Part shown: positions 24,466 through 35,400 of the stretch, piece by piece
How the letters are laid out: each line of letters opens with the position of its first letter
Position numbering within the stretch: the stretch's first letter is position 1
The notes under the pieces: generated by a model
Told to the model about the DNA's origin: nothing
Databases searched by the model: none
Seen by the model: only the letters and a program-made list of their open reading frames with translations
Assembly: GCF_963576615.1 (NCBI RefSeq)
Contig: NC_088715.1
Span: 52,244,007 to 52,308,006 of the forward strand
DNA from: Watersipora subatra
Lineage: Eukaryota > Bryozoa > Gymnolaemata > Cheilostomatida > Watersiporidae
Reading direction: 5' to 3'
DNA: 64,000 nucleotides
Made by a program: the position numbers and the translations under genes

Positions 24466-25921
24466 GCCCAGACTCGCTCAAAATTATGTACTTAGCCGAG
24501 GCTGCCTGTCTCTCACTCACATTCACATTGGCTATGGCTGTAAAAGCCGGCTGCTACTTGGCTCTATAGGCATATATTTTAATTTGTATTTGCTCATGAT
24601 TGTTGAAATAAAATTTTTAATCTAGCTACATGTATAATGCTATGAGTGGCTCAAATGTCTCTAATAAGGTAATTAAAATTGGTCCCATTTGTTTTCTCAA
24701 AATACTGTGTAAACATATGAGTATCTAGCTACAATTCTGTCAGTCTGCAGTAGTGAGGTCTTCAAGAAAATTTAGTTCATCGGTGCCTAGTTGGCATCAG
24801 TGAAGTTCTCAGTTGTAACCCACACGGAAAACCAGTTGCTAGATAAGAATTACAAGCCGCACTTTTGAAAAGATTATGTTTGAATGTATGGTTTAACCAA
24901 ATGCATCTGTAAAAATGTCATGTATAGTCAATGTTGTTTTATCATTATTAGTATCAATTTGTAAAGATTTTTCTACTGATCACTTTTGGTTCTTTAATAA
25001 AATACAAAAAATGATTTTTTAAGTTGACCAAAGTTGTGAACTCAAAACAAGGTATATTGCTTTTAAATCAATTTACCCACCAATTCAACTTCAAAAATAA
25101 GCTTGTGTTGCAAAGGGTTAATAAAGCTCTTTCTGCACCTGGTTGGTAGCTTGTGACATGGATTCACTTGTTTTTGATTAGTAGTGTTGCGCATAGAATT
25201 TTGAGTAGCTCTCAATATTTGGTTTGATGGATTTGAGTAGAGCTATGCAAAGTACCTGCCAATACAGCTCTGATTACACTTCATAACCCATCAGTCAGAC
25301 AAGTTTTTGGTACAGGTGACAAGGGGGCTCAGATCTATTACATATTTTCTACAAGTCATTTTTCATTCATGATTATGCAACTAATATTTTGCATGACAGC
25401 ATTAGTATTTCGTTCTATAATTTTTACAAGCCAAAAAGTTTCATTTCAGCAAAAAGTTTTCATTAAAAACATCCATATAAGTTGTGGCCAATCACATAGT
25501 TTCAGGTCATATAATCGAAAGTATTACTCTACTGCAGTAAACTCAAATGTTGTGTGTATGTGAATATTCCTACGCATCTTTGGTCCTAGGATGTGTAGCT
25601 CTCACTATGTTGTATACACAGGTTGGTAGTGGTCACCAACCTGTGGTTGGTAGTTGGTAGTGGTTTGCGAATTATTTTGGGTTTGTCCAAAATTTCAGGT
25701 AATCTGCAGGTGAATGACTTTTTCTGTCTTTACATACCATGCTGTACATCTCACTTTTTCAGTCGTTCCGATAGTTTCAGACTCATGCATTTGGATACTT
25801 GAGCACAAACAAAATATTAAATTTTTATTATTATTGGATAATTTATTGAGTAACGCTTGGAAGTGATATGACATTTAGTAAAATTATTAGCAACAAAAAT
25901 AAAATTAACTACAAAACTTAC

Positions 25922-26018
25922 CATGGTAGTGTCGGCAGTTTTGAAAAGCCACTCTCAATAGACTTGGCTTTATAAAGTCGGTAATCTCCTGCACTTCTGC
26001 AACACAATTGAGACCAGT
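25922..26018 (-). CDS. exon-like block, unit A of the duplication
   Basis: 97 nt between acceptor GTTCCTCAG| and donor CATG|GTAAGT on minus. It stays open, reading TGLNCVAEVQEITDFIKPSL, then a short LLRVA and NCRHYH region. The partner unit at 26251 keeps the same start and end motifs but has a frame change between them. No protein family recognised. Gene start and stop are not identified. A perfect hairpin at 26057-26096 lies in the upstream intron. Confidence 0.35.
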
Positions 26019-26056
26019 CTGAGGAACAGCAGCACATAGTTGCAAAGTTGTGCAGG

Positions 26057-26096
26057 CATGAATATGTGCTGCACAACTGTGCAGCACATATTCATG
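26057..26096. repeat. perfect 18-bp inverted repeat, 4-nt loop
   Basis: CATGAATATGTGCTGCAC, loop AACT, then its exact reverse complement. It lies just upstream (minus strand) of the unit A exon acceptor. Confidence 0.85.
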
Positions 26097-26250
26097 TCTC
26101 TCTTTCCTGTGTATGGCATCTGCATACTTGGGTGCTGGCAAAATATTAAACTTTTAAGATCTTTTGATAACTTATTGAATGTCACTTGGAATTCATATAA
26201 CATCTAGTGAAAACAGTTGCAACCCAAATCCATATAGTTACAAAACTTAC

Positions 26251-26353
26251 TATGGTAAGGCCAGTAGTTATATTTGGCTACTTTCAATAGACCTGGTTTT
26301 ACATGTTGTAAGGTTTTTAATCTCCCCTACTTCTGCAACGCATTTGCGATCTA
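26251..26353 (-). pseudogene. exon-like block, unit B of the duplication, frame-disrupted
   Basis: 103 nt between a weaker acceptor (CGTCAAG|) and donor CATA|GTAAGT on minus. Its 5' half reads RKCVAEVGEIKNL in one frame and its 3' half reads KPGLLKVAKYNYWPYH in another. The expected conserved order is therefore kept across a frameshift. Most likely a decayed copy of the exon at 25,922. Confidence 0.4.
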
Positions 26354-27197
26354 CTTGACGAACTTGATGATAGTTTTCACAGTGACATCACAGTTCCACA
26401 GGTAGAGAAACATAAACATGCTGTATCAATAAAACAAATGTGATATAAGCATACTGTAGCCTATTTTACAAGATACCTACCTTGATGAAGGCTCACCTAG
26501 AAAAATAAATCCACTGATTCTTAGTTTTTATTTTAATATGTATCTACTTACTATAAGCTAAGCTTTTCATGTAGGAGTTAGATCGAGAGTGAAAAATTAC
26601 AAAATGACCACACGTTTGACAAATGCATAAGTAGGTCAAGCTAATAATTTGAAGCTTGGATTCTGTGATCTGAGGGTGAGCATTGCTCAATGCATTTTCT
26701 TCAAATTTCTACAAGGGAGAAGAGAGCATGAACTCTAATAATTAATCTAACTTCCTAGCTAAAACTACCAGAAAAAATCTAAACTAGTTATACGGCTCAG
26801 GTTTAAAGCTTTCAACTACATGTAGTTAACGCTGCAATTGAGTCTTTAGACCACAAGTGGAGGCCTCAAAATATTTAATGAATAGCTGCATAAAACAGTA
26901 CACCTCCTTTGATATTAAAAACAATCATTATTATTATTCATCTCAAATCTTTAGACTTATTGTTATTGCATCCCTTTCACCTGCTATGGCAATATATTAG
27001 TTATAGCTGAGTGAAACGATAAAGCATTAAAAGATTGTTAAAACAAGATATGTTGAGTAGTAAATACCAAGTTGACCTACTACAATCAATTGTGCAATGT
27101 TTCTTGTTAGTATATGTATTCATGAGTTGTAAAATTATTCCTTTTACCTTAGTTTAGTAGGCAGAAAAGAATCAAACGCAAATATAGATATACCTAC

Positions 27198-27279
27198 ATT
27201 TTCATATATTTCTCAGCAGCATAACGCCTGTAATCTTTAACCATCTTTAACTGATGCTCAAAAGTCTGAGGCATATTTG
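27198..27279 (-). CDS. possible internal exon
   Basis: 82 nt on minus between CTATTCCAG| and |GTAGGT. Open in one frame reading NMPQTFEHQLKMVKDYRRYA then AEKYMK. It lies 0.9 kb upstream of the duplicated exon pair on the same strand and could belong to the same gene. Too short for certainty. Confidence 0.25.
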
Positions 27280-28435
27280 CTGGAATAGTGGTAAATCTGT
27301 TGTTATTCAATATATTGTGCCAATTCAGTAATTGAAGGAGATTCGGATTGAGGCAGATTGTTATTTAGTAAATCGGTGAATTATTCTATAATCTGCGACG
27401 GTTCTGTAGTGTTACAACTTCCGATCCTCAAGTTGTGCTCAGATAATTAACTAAAACACCCTCTTTTGTAAGAGATTAATTCCGCTTAGGGTAATGCTTA
27501 ACCTATTCATGTCTACCTGCAGGTAATGAATTATCTAATAACGAAAATCTTCAAAATCACAGAAAACTAGTTTGCAAGCAATAACATTTATTGCAGCCCA
27601 AATAAAACTTTGGGCTGATAATTGGCTAAAGAAGTGAGCGTATATTTATCGCTTGTTGGCTCTTTCTCCATTTGCTATTTTATACGTCTCAAAGTTACCA
27701 CTCGCCTAAAGCTGAGTGTTTAACTGTGATAAAAAATTTTTTCTGAAAACTTCTTAGCTGTCAGCCTACCTTAAACACCAAAAACAATTGCAAATGGTAG
27801 AATACTTAAGCTTTCTGATAAAATTAAATATAAATTTGGTACAAGTATATTTTTAAAGGAAAACTAGCTGAGTAACTAGAGATCCAAGATAGTTTGAATC
27901 AACTGATGAAAAAGATTAAAAAGTTGATGCAGTCAGCAAGGAACTTCATCTATTGACTAAAAAGAAAACATCCGCTTGCCCACGTAAGTCTTGAAAGCCA
28001 AAACCACATCAATATACACTAAATTCTTTTGGGCTGCCAATATGCAATAATTGGTTTTTGACAACAAATCAACCCACTGATCTAAAAGTCAATGCATTGT
28101 CTAGAGTCTAGACAAATTGCAGGGTGGTTAGCCAAATAAGACAATATAACAGTCATAAGAGATTAGCCGTCGAATGCCCTTTCACAAGAATGTTGATCTT
28201 CAGTCGCGACAGGTTCTGTGGAGAGTTTCACACACAACACTTCAGCTGCCTCCTCTATAAGGTCATGAATAACCACCCTCTTTTTTACCTGAAAAAGAAA
28301 TTACTTGTTTGTTTAGCTACATTGTTAAGTAAAGGTTTTGAGATTTATAGTACGTTGAATATTACTTTGTTCTTAAGCCATGCTTACGCTAAAGTTTTCA
28401 CTTTTGTGGTCAGACTCTGAGCGGTTAGGCATCTA

Positions 28436-28506
28436 CACTGTGTACACACTCTGTGTTGTAGAGCACACTCTGTGTTGTAGAACATACTCTGTGTTGTAGA
28501 AGACCA
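28436..28506. repeat. tandem repeat, about 20-bp period
   Basis: ACTCTGTGTTGTAGARCAYA is repeated three times. Confidence 0.8.
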
Positions 28507-28566
28507 GTTTACACATGCCAATAGTGTCAGCACCTTTAGTTAATTACTCACAGAATAGCCATTTAA

Positions 28567-28922
28567 ACCTGGTTCCCATATATGTCACAAAGCACCAGCG
28601 ACAGCACCGCAGGCTATTAACGGTGAAATGGGAACCTACGCGCCGGGTACCGCCGAGGACCGCTAGTAGTTGCCGGCAGCAACGCAATAGTTTAGCGCTG
28701 TTCAAATTTTGAAAAAACCGCCAGCAAAGCCTTTCCAAAATGCACCGTACAGTTAAAGGTCACCATTATAGAAATGGCATGACGAGCGAACATTTTATTT
28801 GATTAAGCGATTACATTTAGCGATGCAGCTTATATGTGAACATAGGCCGCCGAGCCTAACGTCGCAAACGTTTTGCTGCGCAAGTTACTGTTGGAGTCTT
28901 GCACTCGATATGGGAACCAGGC
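28567..28922. mobile_element. TTAA-flanked MITE
   Basis: TTAA borders both ends (28563-28566 and 28923-28926). The terminal inverted repeats are ACCTGGTTCCCATAT and, reverse-complemented, GCCTGGTTCCCATAT. The interior is more GC-rich than its surroundings. TTAA points to piggyBac or Kolobok type. The two short open frames inside are on opposite strands and are not convincing. Confidence 0.75.
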
Positions 28923-29689
28923 TTAAGTGAGGGGATGGTAATCAGCTTGGGTCTGCTTCCAATGAAGTTGTTACAGAGAGTGGATGAAGGCCGTCAATCT
29001 GTCGCCGCCGTGCACATGGTTCATACAGTTTAGTTGATCGATAGCGCATGCTATGAAAATAGCATTATTAAAAGAGAACAAAAATATGCAGTAATATACG
29101 TGTAGGATACATCAATAGCAGTTTGGCAAGCCGCTTCAATAATTCCTTCGGTTTAGCAAAATGTTGTTTAAATGTATTATTACAATTATACTCGCCTTTT
29201 TAAACCACTCTCTAAAATGGTGTTATAATTCATATTGAATGTAGTAAATATTTGAACTAAAATATACTCTCCTCAGCTACAACAGTTGAGACAAGTAGCT
29301 CAAATATACTTTGGTAATGTGTTCACTGATTGGCCACCAAGCTGAGTTTAGATGCTCGAAATCAGACACTGGTTAATTTCTTGCTGCAGAAATCATGGTC
29401 GCCACTCTTGCCAACAGCATAAAGAATTTTACTGTTTACATGATGTCTCGTCTCACTCGTGTATCCAATAAAGCAGGCATCTCAAATTTAGGCATTTCAT
29501 GTTATTGTGACCGCAGTTTAAGATATGAGGTTAGGTTAAGTTAAAACCTAGCAGATTCGAAGATGTTTCACGTGACGCCCATGTTTATACTTTTTATTTT
29601 ATGTAGTTTAGGCTTAAAAAACTTTCTATCATTCTTTTGAAAATTTATTACCCTACTATGAAGCTATAAAAATTAATTTTTCCTTGTTG

Positions 29690-31073
29690 TATAAGGTGCC
29701 ATATAGCTGTATTGTGTATTGCCAAACACGTTTGCAATACCCAACACTGATGCACAATATATTTTGTGTATTGCTAGGTACACTAGCAATAGCCATTATA
29801 CAACAGCCATGAGTTTAAAAATCGTTACTGCTTGTCACTATTAGGTTTACTAGTAGTGCACGAGGCAAAGACTCAATAGATGCTAAAAGGATCTATTGCT
29901 TTGTACAACATAAAATTGCAACATCAGCTAAATATATTGGAGCGGTATCCATGTGTTTAGCACGAGAGGGTCACACCTGCATGTGACCACAAGCTAGACC
30001 TGGTCAACTCTGGAAATAAACAGATTTCTCACGGTTTAAGCAAATGTCTCAATATTTTGGGCGGCTTGACGTTATAACCCGGATTTTCGAGTTATAACCT
30101 TCAACCGCCTAAGCCGGATTTGAGGAGCGGGTTTGTGCAAAGTCACAGTCACAAGTGGTACCGACGTCAGTGTTAATCCAAGTTAATGCTACAGAAAATA
30201 CCACACGACGCCGCAAAAACTTAAGCAAGATCCGTGTAGAATTGTATAAAAACCCAGAGTTTGTACACATCTCTTCAGTTGGTTTCCAGTCACTGTTAAT
30301 GACCAAGCACCACTGAGTGAGAGAAGGCACCAGAGTTCCAAGCTACATGTAAGTTGTATTGTGTTGTCACAAAGTAAGGGGTGGACATTGGGAGAATGCT
30401 GAAGGGAAAACAGACTCCATATGGAAAAAAAAAAAAAAACTCGTGCTGTTAGAAAATTTTAATCTAATACACTGGTAGACTCCAGGGACACTACATACTT
30501 TTAATTAAATCAATTATATACATATATATTGTATAGAGTAAAACTTCATGGATAATTGTGGTTGCCTCATATGGACAAAGCCTTTTGGCTGATGCTGACT
30601 ACTATTTTCTAATATTATATTACACTAGGTGTTGGGATTTTGAAAATATAATGGGAGTACATGAAATGTTAAACTAAAACTTGTTGTCCTCACATCTAAT
30701 AATAACTACTGTTTAGTGCTCTATGAATAATTAATCCTGTTGGTCATATAAGGAGTCTTCTCATTCGTGCCAATAATTCAGAATATTCGAGATTTGTACA
30801 CATCTACAATGCTACACAACCCACAGCAGAGCCGGACGCTCAGTTCATTGTCTAGATATAGTGCGTTACACATAGACCTTGTAATAAGATGATATGCGGG
30901 TGTCTTGAAGGCTAATTAAGGAGAGTGCAAGTTTAAGATGCACAGAAAAATATCCAAATAGATTGTAAGAGAGAAACAAACAATGAGATAGATATATACA
31001 GTAAACCACTGATATAACCGAGGCAAATTTGAATAATTAACCATGACACACTTGGCATATTTTTCCTATTACA
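29690..31073 (+). repeat. 5' LTR
   Basis: 1,384 bp, starting TATAAGGTGCC and ending CCTATTACA. It matches the 3' LTR except for about six substitutions and one inserted A. It contains the promoter. The 73-codon frame on minus (30109-30330) recurs in the other LTR and is not supported as a gene. Confidence 0.95.
30245..30281 (+). promoter_or_regulatory. LTR core promoter: TATA box and TCAGTT initiator
   Basis: TATAAAAA at 30245 is followed by TCAGTT at 30275, placing the likely +1 A at 30277, 32 bp after the first T. This is standard RNA polymerase II core spacing. U3 would be about 587 bp. The equivalent sites are at about 40566 and 40596 in the 3' LTR. A possible ATTAAA polyadenylation signal lies at 30504. 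No AATAAA was seen downstream of +1. Confidence 0.6.
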
Positions 31074-32455
31074 AATTTGAAGGTTCTTTTAAGAGGCTGT
31101 GTAGCTGTAGCCTTGTAGAATGTAGGATAACTGTTAAGAACACCAAAAAAAATTTGGTTGTCAACATTTTATTTTGAGTTTTGGGACTTTCGGCATTCCT
31201 CATTCTGTCCACCCTTGCTGTGTTTACATTGTTGGCTGTTGCCTGCTGGTAGGTTGGCTGTGCGACATAAGCTGTCATTAATCAAGATTAGGTTGGCATT
31301 ATCGTTTCATATTTTGACCTCTCGGATTATGTGTCATGGTTTGTGCCACTGGACCATGTACACCTGTAGCTCATTACTGTCCGGTTATAGTTGTGGTTTT
31401 GCCTCTATAATTTATAGGTAGAAAGTGTTAGCAGTTAGATGATTTATCTGTGATAAGCCCCCTTTATTTGCGCAACTTTACCTTGACAATCTGGTCCCTT
31501 ATGCTGTCTAACTGAGTTGGTGTAGCGACCCACATAGCAATTTTAGCTGATAACTGTCGTATAACCTTGGATGCTGCAAGGTTGAGACTAAGTATAAAAA
31601 TAGTGTACGAATAAATAGCTTTCCTGCCGGCAGAGTAGAATATGAGTGGCATGTAAACTCAAAATGAATATTAAATGGAAGAAATGTGTTATGCACGTGA
31701 AGCCTTAGGATTAAATATGTATTATTGAAAGATATAAGCTTTCTGCCTAAGTATGAGCTATGTAGTTAGATAATCCTAAGCAATGTTGTTTCCGAGTAGG
31801 TATAGCTTCCGCAGCCAACGTACCACGTGGTTATGCATTACATTTCATATCCTTTGTTGTGACAATGACATGGATATGGGTCAATCTACAAACAAAACTA
31901 CCTTGCTGTAATTTTGTAGATTACCGAGGAATTATCTGCGATAACACTGCTGTACCCTGGTGGCGCACCAGCTGTGAGGGTAAGCTGTATATTATGAATG
32001 GCAGAAATTTCCAAATGCTTGTGCGTATATCAGACAATGTAACAACACAAAAACTGTATGCTTTAGAGTGTAGCTGAGATCAGGACGGGTTACTTCGAAG
32101 ACCGCCAGACAGATTCATCCTTTTCCGCAACAAATTATAAAAGGGAAACCATAAGGCAAGCTGTAGATACTTGACAGTCTTTTGTGTGGTTGTGGGAGTG
32201 TCTTGTATGTTTATATAAGGGTTGTGATTATAAGTGGGGATAATTATTAAAGAAAAATAAAAAGGAAGTGATCTAATTTTACGCATATATATATACACAC
32301 ATATATATATATATATACACACATATATATATATATATAGTAGATGCCTACCAGGTAAAATAAAATAGTGTTGTACCTTGGACATAGTACAAACATTGTA
32401 CAGCACTCAAAGTCGGACAGTTTACGCTTAAAATAGGTTGTGTGTAAACTTTGTG
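31074..32455 (+). other. retroelement leader region
   Basis: About 1.4 kb between the 5' LTR and the first ATG of the polyprotein, unusually long. It contains short uncertain frames (31158-31421 and 31865-32077), a splice-donor-like GAGG|GTAAGC at 31979/31980, and a TATATA/CACACA microsatellite at 32284-32339. It begins AATTTGAAGG, with no TGG primer-binding motif. Confidence 0.6.
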
Positions 32456-35400
32456 ATGGCAGAACTAGAGCGGGTTAAGGCCGATAACGTGAGGCTAGTG
32501 CAAGAGCACGAACGACTAGTGGAAGAAGTTAGGCAGGCGACTAGTCATATCAAAACCCTGGAGCAGCGTGCTGCCGGCAATTCTGAATTAGCAAGTTCAA
32601 TGCTTGCTAGCTCATGGATGGCGGTTGGAGGCACAGCCATACCCAAGTATGACCTCGAGCGAAAGGAAAATCCTTTTGCCCAGTTCAGATTGGATTTTGA
32701 AATCCACTGCCAAGGCATGGGTCTAGATGACAGAAGTCCTTCTAGACAGATGTTGTTACATAAAGCCTTGGAAGGGTTGGCACTTCAGCGCTATAAAGCT
32801 ATCCTTCAGGAGGGCAACCTGACCTCTTACAAAGATATTATGGATGAGTTGGAGACATACTTAACTGCACTTGAGGGTGGAGTTAGGTATTCATCCACGT
32901 CATTCCATAGGCGGCAGCAAGAAGAGGGTGAGACGGTGACAGCATATTATGCTGCACTGATGAAGCTGGCTAAAATTTCCTGGCCAGACCCTGGCAACCC
33001 TCCACCTGAGCAGGTGCTGCTAGAGAAGTTCATCAGGGGCTTACGACTCCCGTTGAAACGGATTGTCTTAGCCAAAGAGCCTGACAACATTAAGGCTGCT
33101 TTGGAGCAAGCATGCAAAGCGCAAGCGCAGCGTGAGTTCTTGCTAGAAGATGAGCCTTTGGTGACTGCTGCGGCAGTACATGATGATGCATTAACTAAAC
33201 AGGTGGAAGATCTGACTAAGCAAGTCAGCAACTTAGTTGCTTTCGCTGCTAGCCCCAGATCGTTTGATCCTCGTGTTAATGTGCCTCATGCTCAGCAGCC
33301 TAACGATTGCCCAAGGTGGCCTGAACCACGTCATCATTTCCCTCCGCGGAAGAATGGCGTAGGTCGCAGACCAGGAACGGCTTATAACAGTCGGGGTGAT
33401 CAGCGCTGCTGGAACTGCAATTCCTTTGGTCATTTTGCAGCAACTTGCCGCAAACCACAAAGGTCTCGTGGCAGTAGGCCACCAAGGGTTAATCCACCGC
33501 AGTCCGGGAGGCCTAGAGACTCTGTGAACAGTACAACTGTGGTCAACCAAGAAGCAGATGCACTTGGTAGATCAGCTGGGGGTGGGGTAAGCTTTAGACA
33601 AGGGCATGTGTTCTTAGCCATGTTTTGCTTTATGAGCTTGGTTGCTGGTAGTTCTGCTCAAAAGCCAATGGTATGCCAGACCACAGTGAGAGGTCAGCTG
33701 TTTAAGTTGCCAGCCATATATGAGTGCCAGATAGACTCTATCGCGTCTGCAACTGCCTCACCACAGGACGTTACGCTTGAATTGGCTCGCCGCAACCTTT
33801 TACAATACAAGTCAAAAGGATGGGTGTGCCGTGGCACTAAGTCTAAGGCACGTCTTTTGAGATACTTCTTTGGTGATGAATTACTAAAGGAGTTCTCGGA
33901 AGAACCTATTCCTGTCAGTATTGACCAATGCTGGGAGATGCTTAAGAAAGGTACCAGCCCCGCTGGTCCTCTCCTTAACACTTCTACTGGTTTGATGAAG
34001 ACTAACAATGACTTGAACTGGAGAACACCACGAGGTGGGCTCCCAGAATGTTGCAAATGGCGGGAGTGGGTAGTGTCTAATTATTACGTCACTCCTGTTT
34101 CGGTGTACAGCCATTTTGGAGCTAAAACATTCCAATGCACTGGGGCTGACGTGTCGGGATGTCCTCCATACTCTAAAGGTCAATGTCAGCTGGATGACAA
34201 GTCTTTGGTATGGGAGGTCAATGACAAGGTGGAATGCGAATATTTACCTTATCAGACTATGCTTGGCACTAGGGCTGGTACCAGCTGGATGTCTGCTGAC
34301 GGACAGCTGGCTCTCACCACACACCAGACCAGAAATGTGTCTGACTGTGGTGTTACTTGGGTGCTGTCGGATCAGGGCATTGCTTTTAGACAGATAGGTT
34401 TAGAAAGGAATAAGCGTGCTGGGTCAGATGATAACAGCATTGGCTACGTAATGACGGACATTCTGGCTGCTGAACTTCAAGGGCTGCATGATGTTGTGAG
34501 AGACGAAATGCATACTCTCTATAGACATTCATTACAACAAACTTGCAGTTCTATGGAGGTCATGCCTGAGTTGGTTCGTGCTTTTACTATCTCTAATCCC
34601 ACCATGGCTGTGCGCCAACTACTCAATAAGACTGGTGTAGTCGCTGCCGCAACACATGAGGTGTTGGAGTTGTGGTCATGTCTGACTATCCGCAATGTAA
34701 CTTTTAAAAATGTATCCTCGAGTTGGATAGCAAAGAAAAGTTGCTTGGTGGAAGTACCGGTGCAAATATATTTGCATAATCAGACATATGATGGATACCT
34801 AGACACTCAAACTTTGGTCATTAAGCATACAGGGACTCCCATGGGTTGCTCTGAACAACCCTGGGTAACGTTCCGACTGCTTAAGAGAATGTATACATAT
34901 CATAGACCAACTTTCAGTGTTAAAAGGGTTTCACCTGAAGTAGGTCCAGCCATTCCATTCACTCACTTGCCATTGCAAGATGACTTCGATAATCTGGTGA
35001 CACCTCGGGTGTTTAGCCCGGTGGTCATGTACACATGGCAAGAACTGCAGCCAGCTGCCGATCTCAATGCTTTGTTACACAACCAGTTAGTCGAAATGGA
35101 AGTGCTGAATGATCTGAAGGTCATATCACAACCGGTAAACTATTCTAGATCTGCCCCAGGGAATCGGTTGGCTGAGAACACCGTGAGGCGTGGGTTAGCC
35201 AACGCAGCAACCTTTCTGAGGGAGCCTATACATTTGTGGGTATTTTTGAGTTGCTTAATATTAAATATCTGTTTCTTAGTTAAATGTTTTAAAAAATTCC
35301 AGTGGTACAGGTATTTTGAGACAAGGTTCATTAGTTTAAGGTCCAATAAGGATAGAATAGTTAAAGGACCAAGCAGTCGTGCAGAGGTGGAAAGTTTCAT

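Larger units (their letters stand above)
25805..26365 (-). repeat. tandem duplication of an exon-bearing unit (offset about 330 bp)
   Basis: Two units (about 25805-26030 and 26135-26365) share a TTATTGA...CTTGGAA...ATATAACAT leader, then AACTACAAAACTTAC, then an exon-like block. On minus each block ends YACCATR|GTAAGT and encodes a CVAEV motif followed by KPxLLxVA and YH. Confidence 0.65.

Noticed and set aside
30109-30330. 73-residue minus frame present in both LTRs
   Set aside because: Its duplication follows from LTR identity and it lies across the U3/R promoter region. No independent support.
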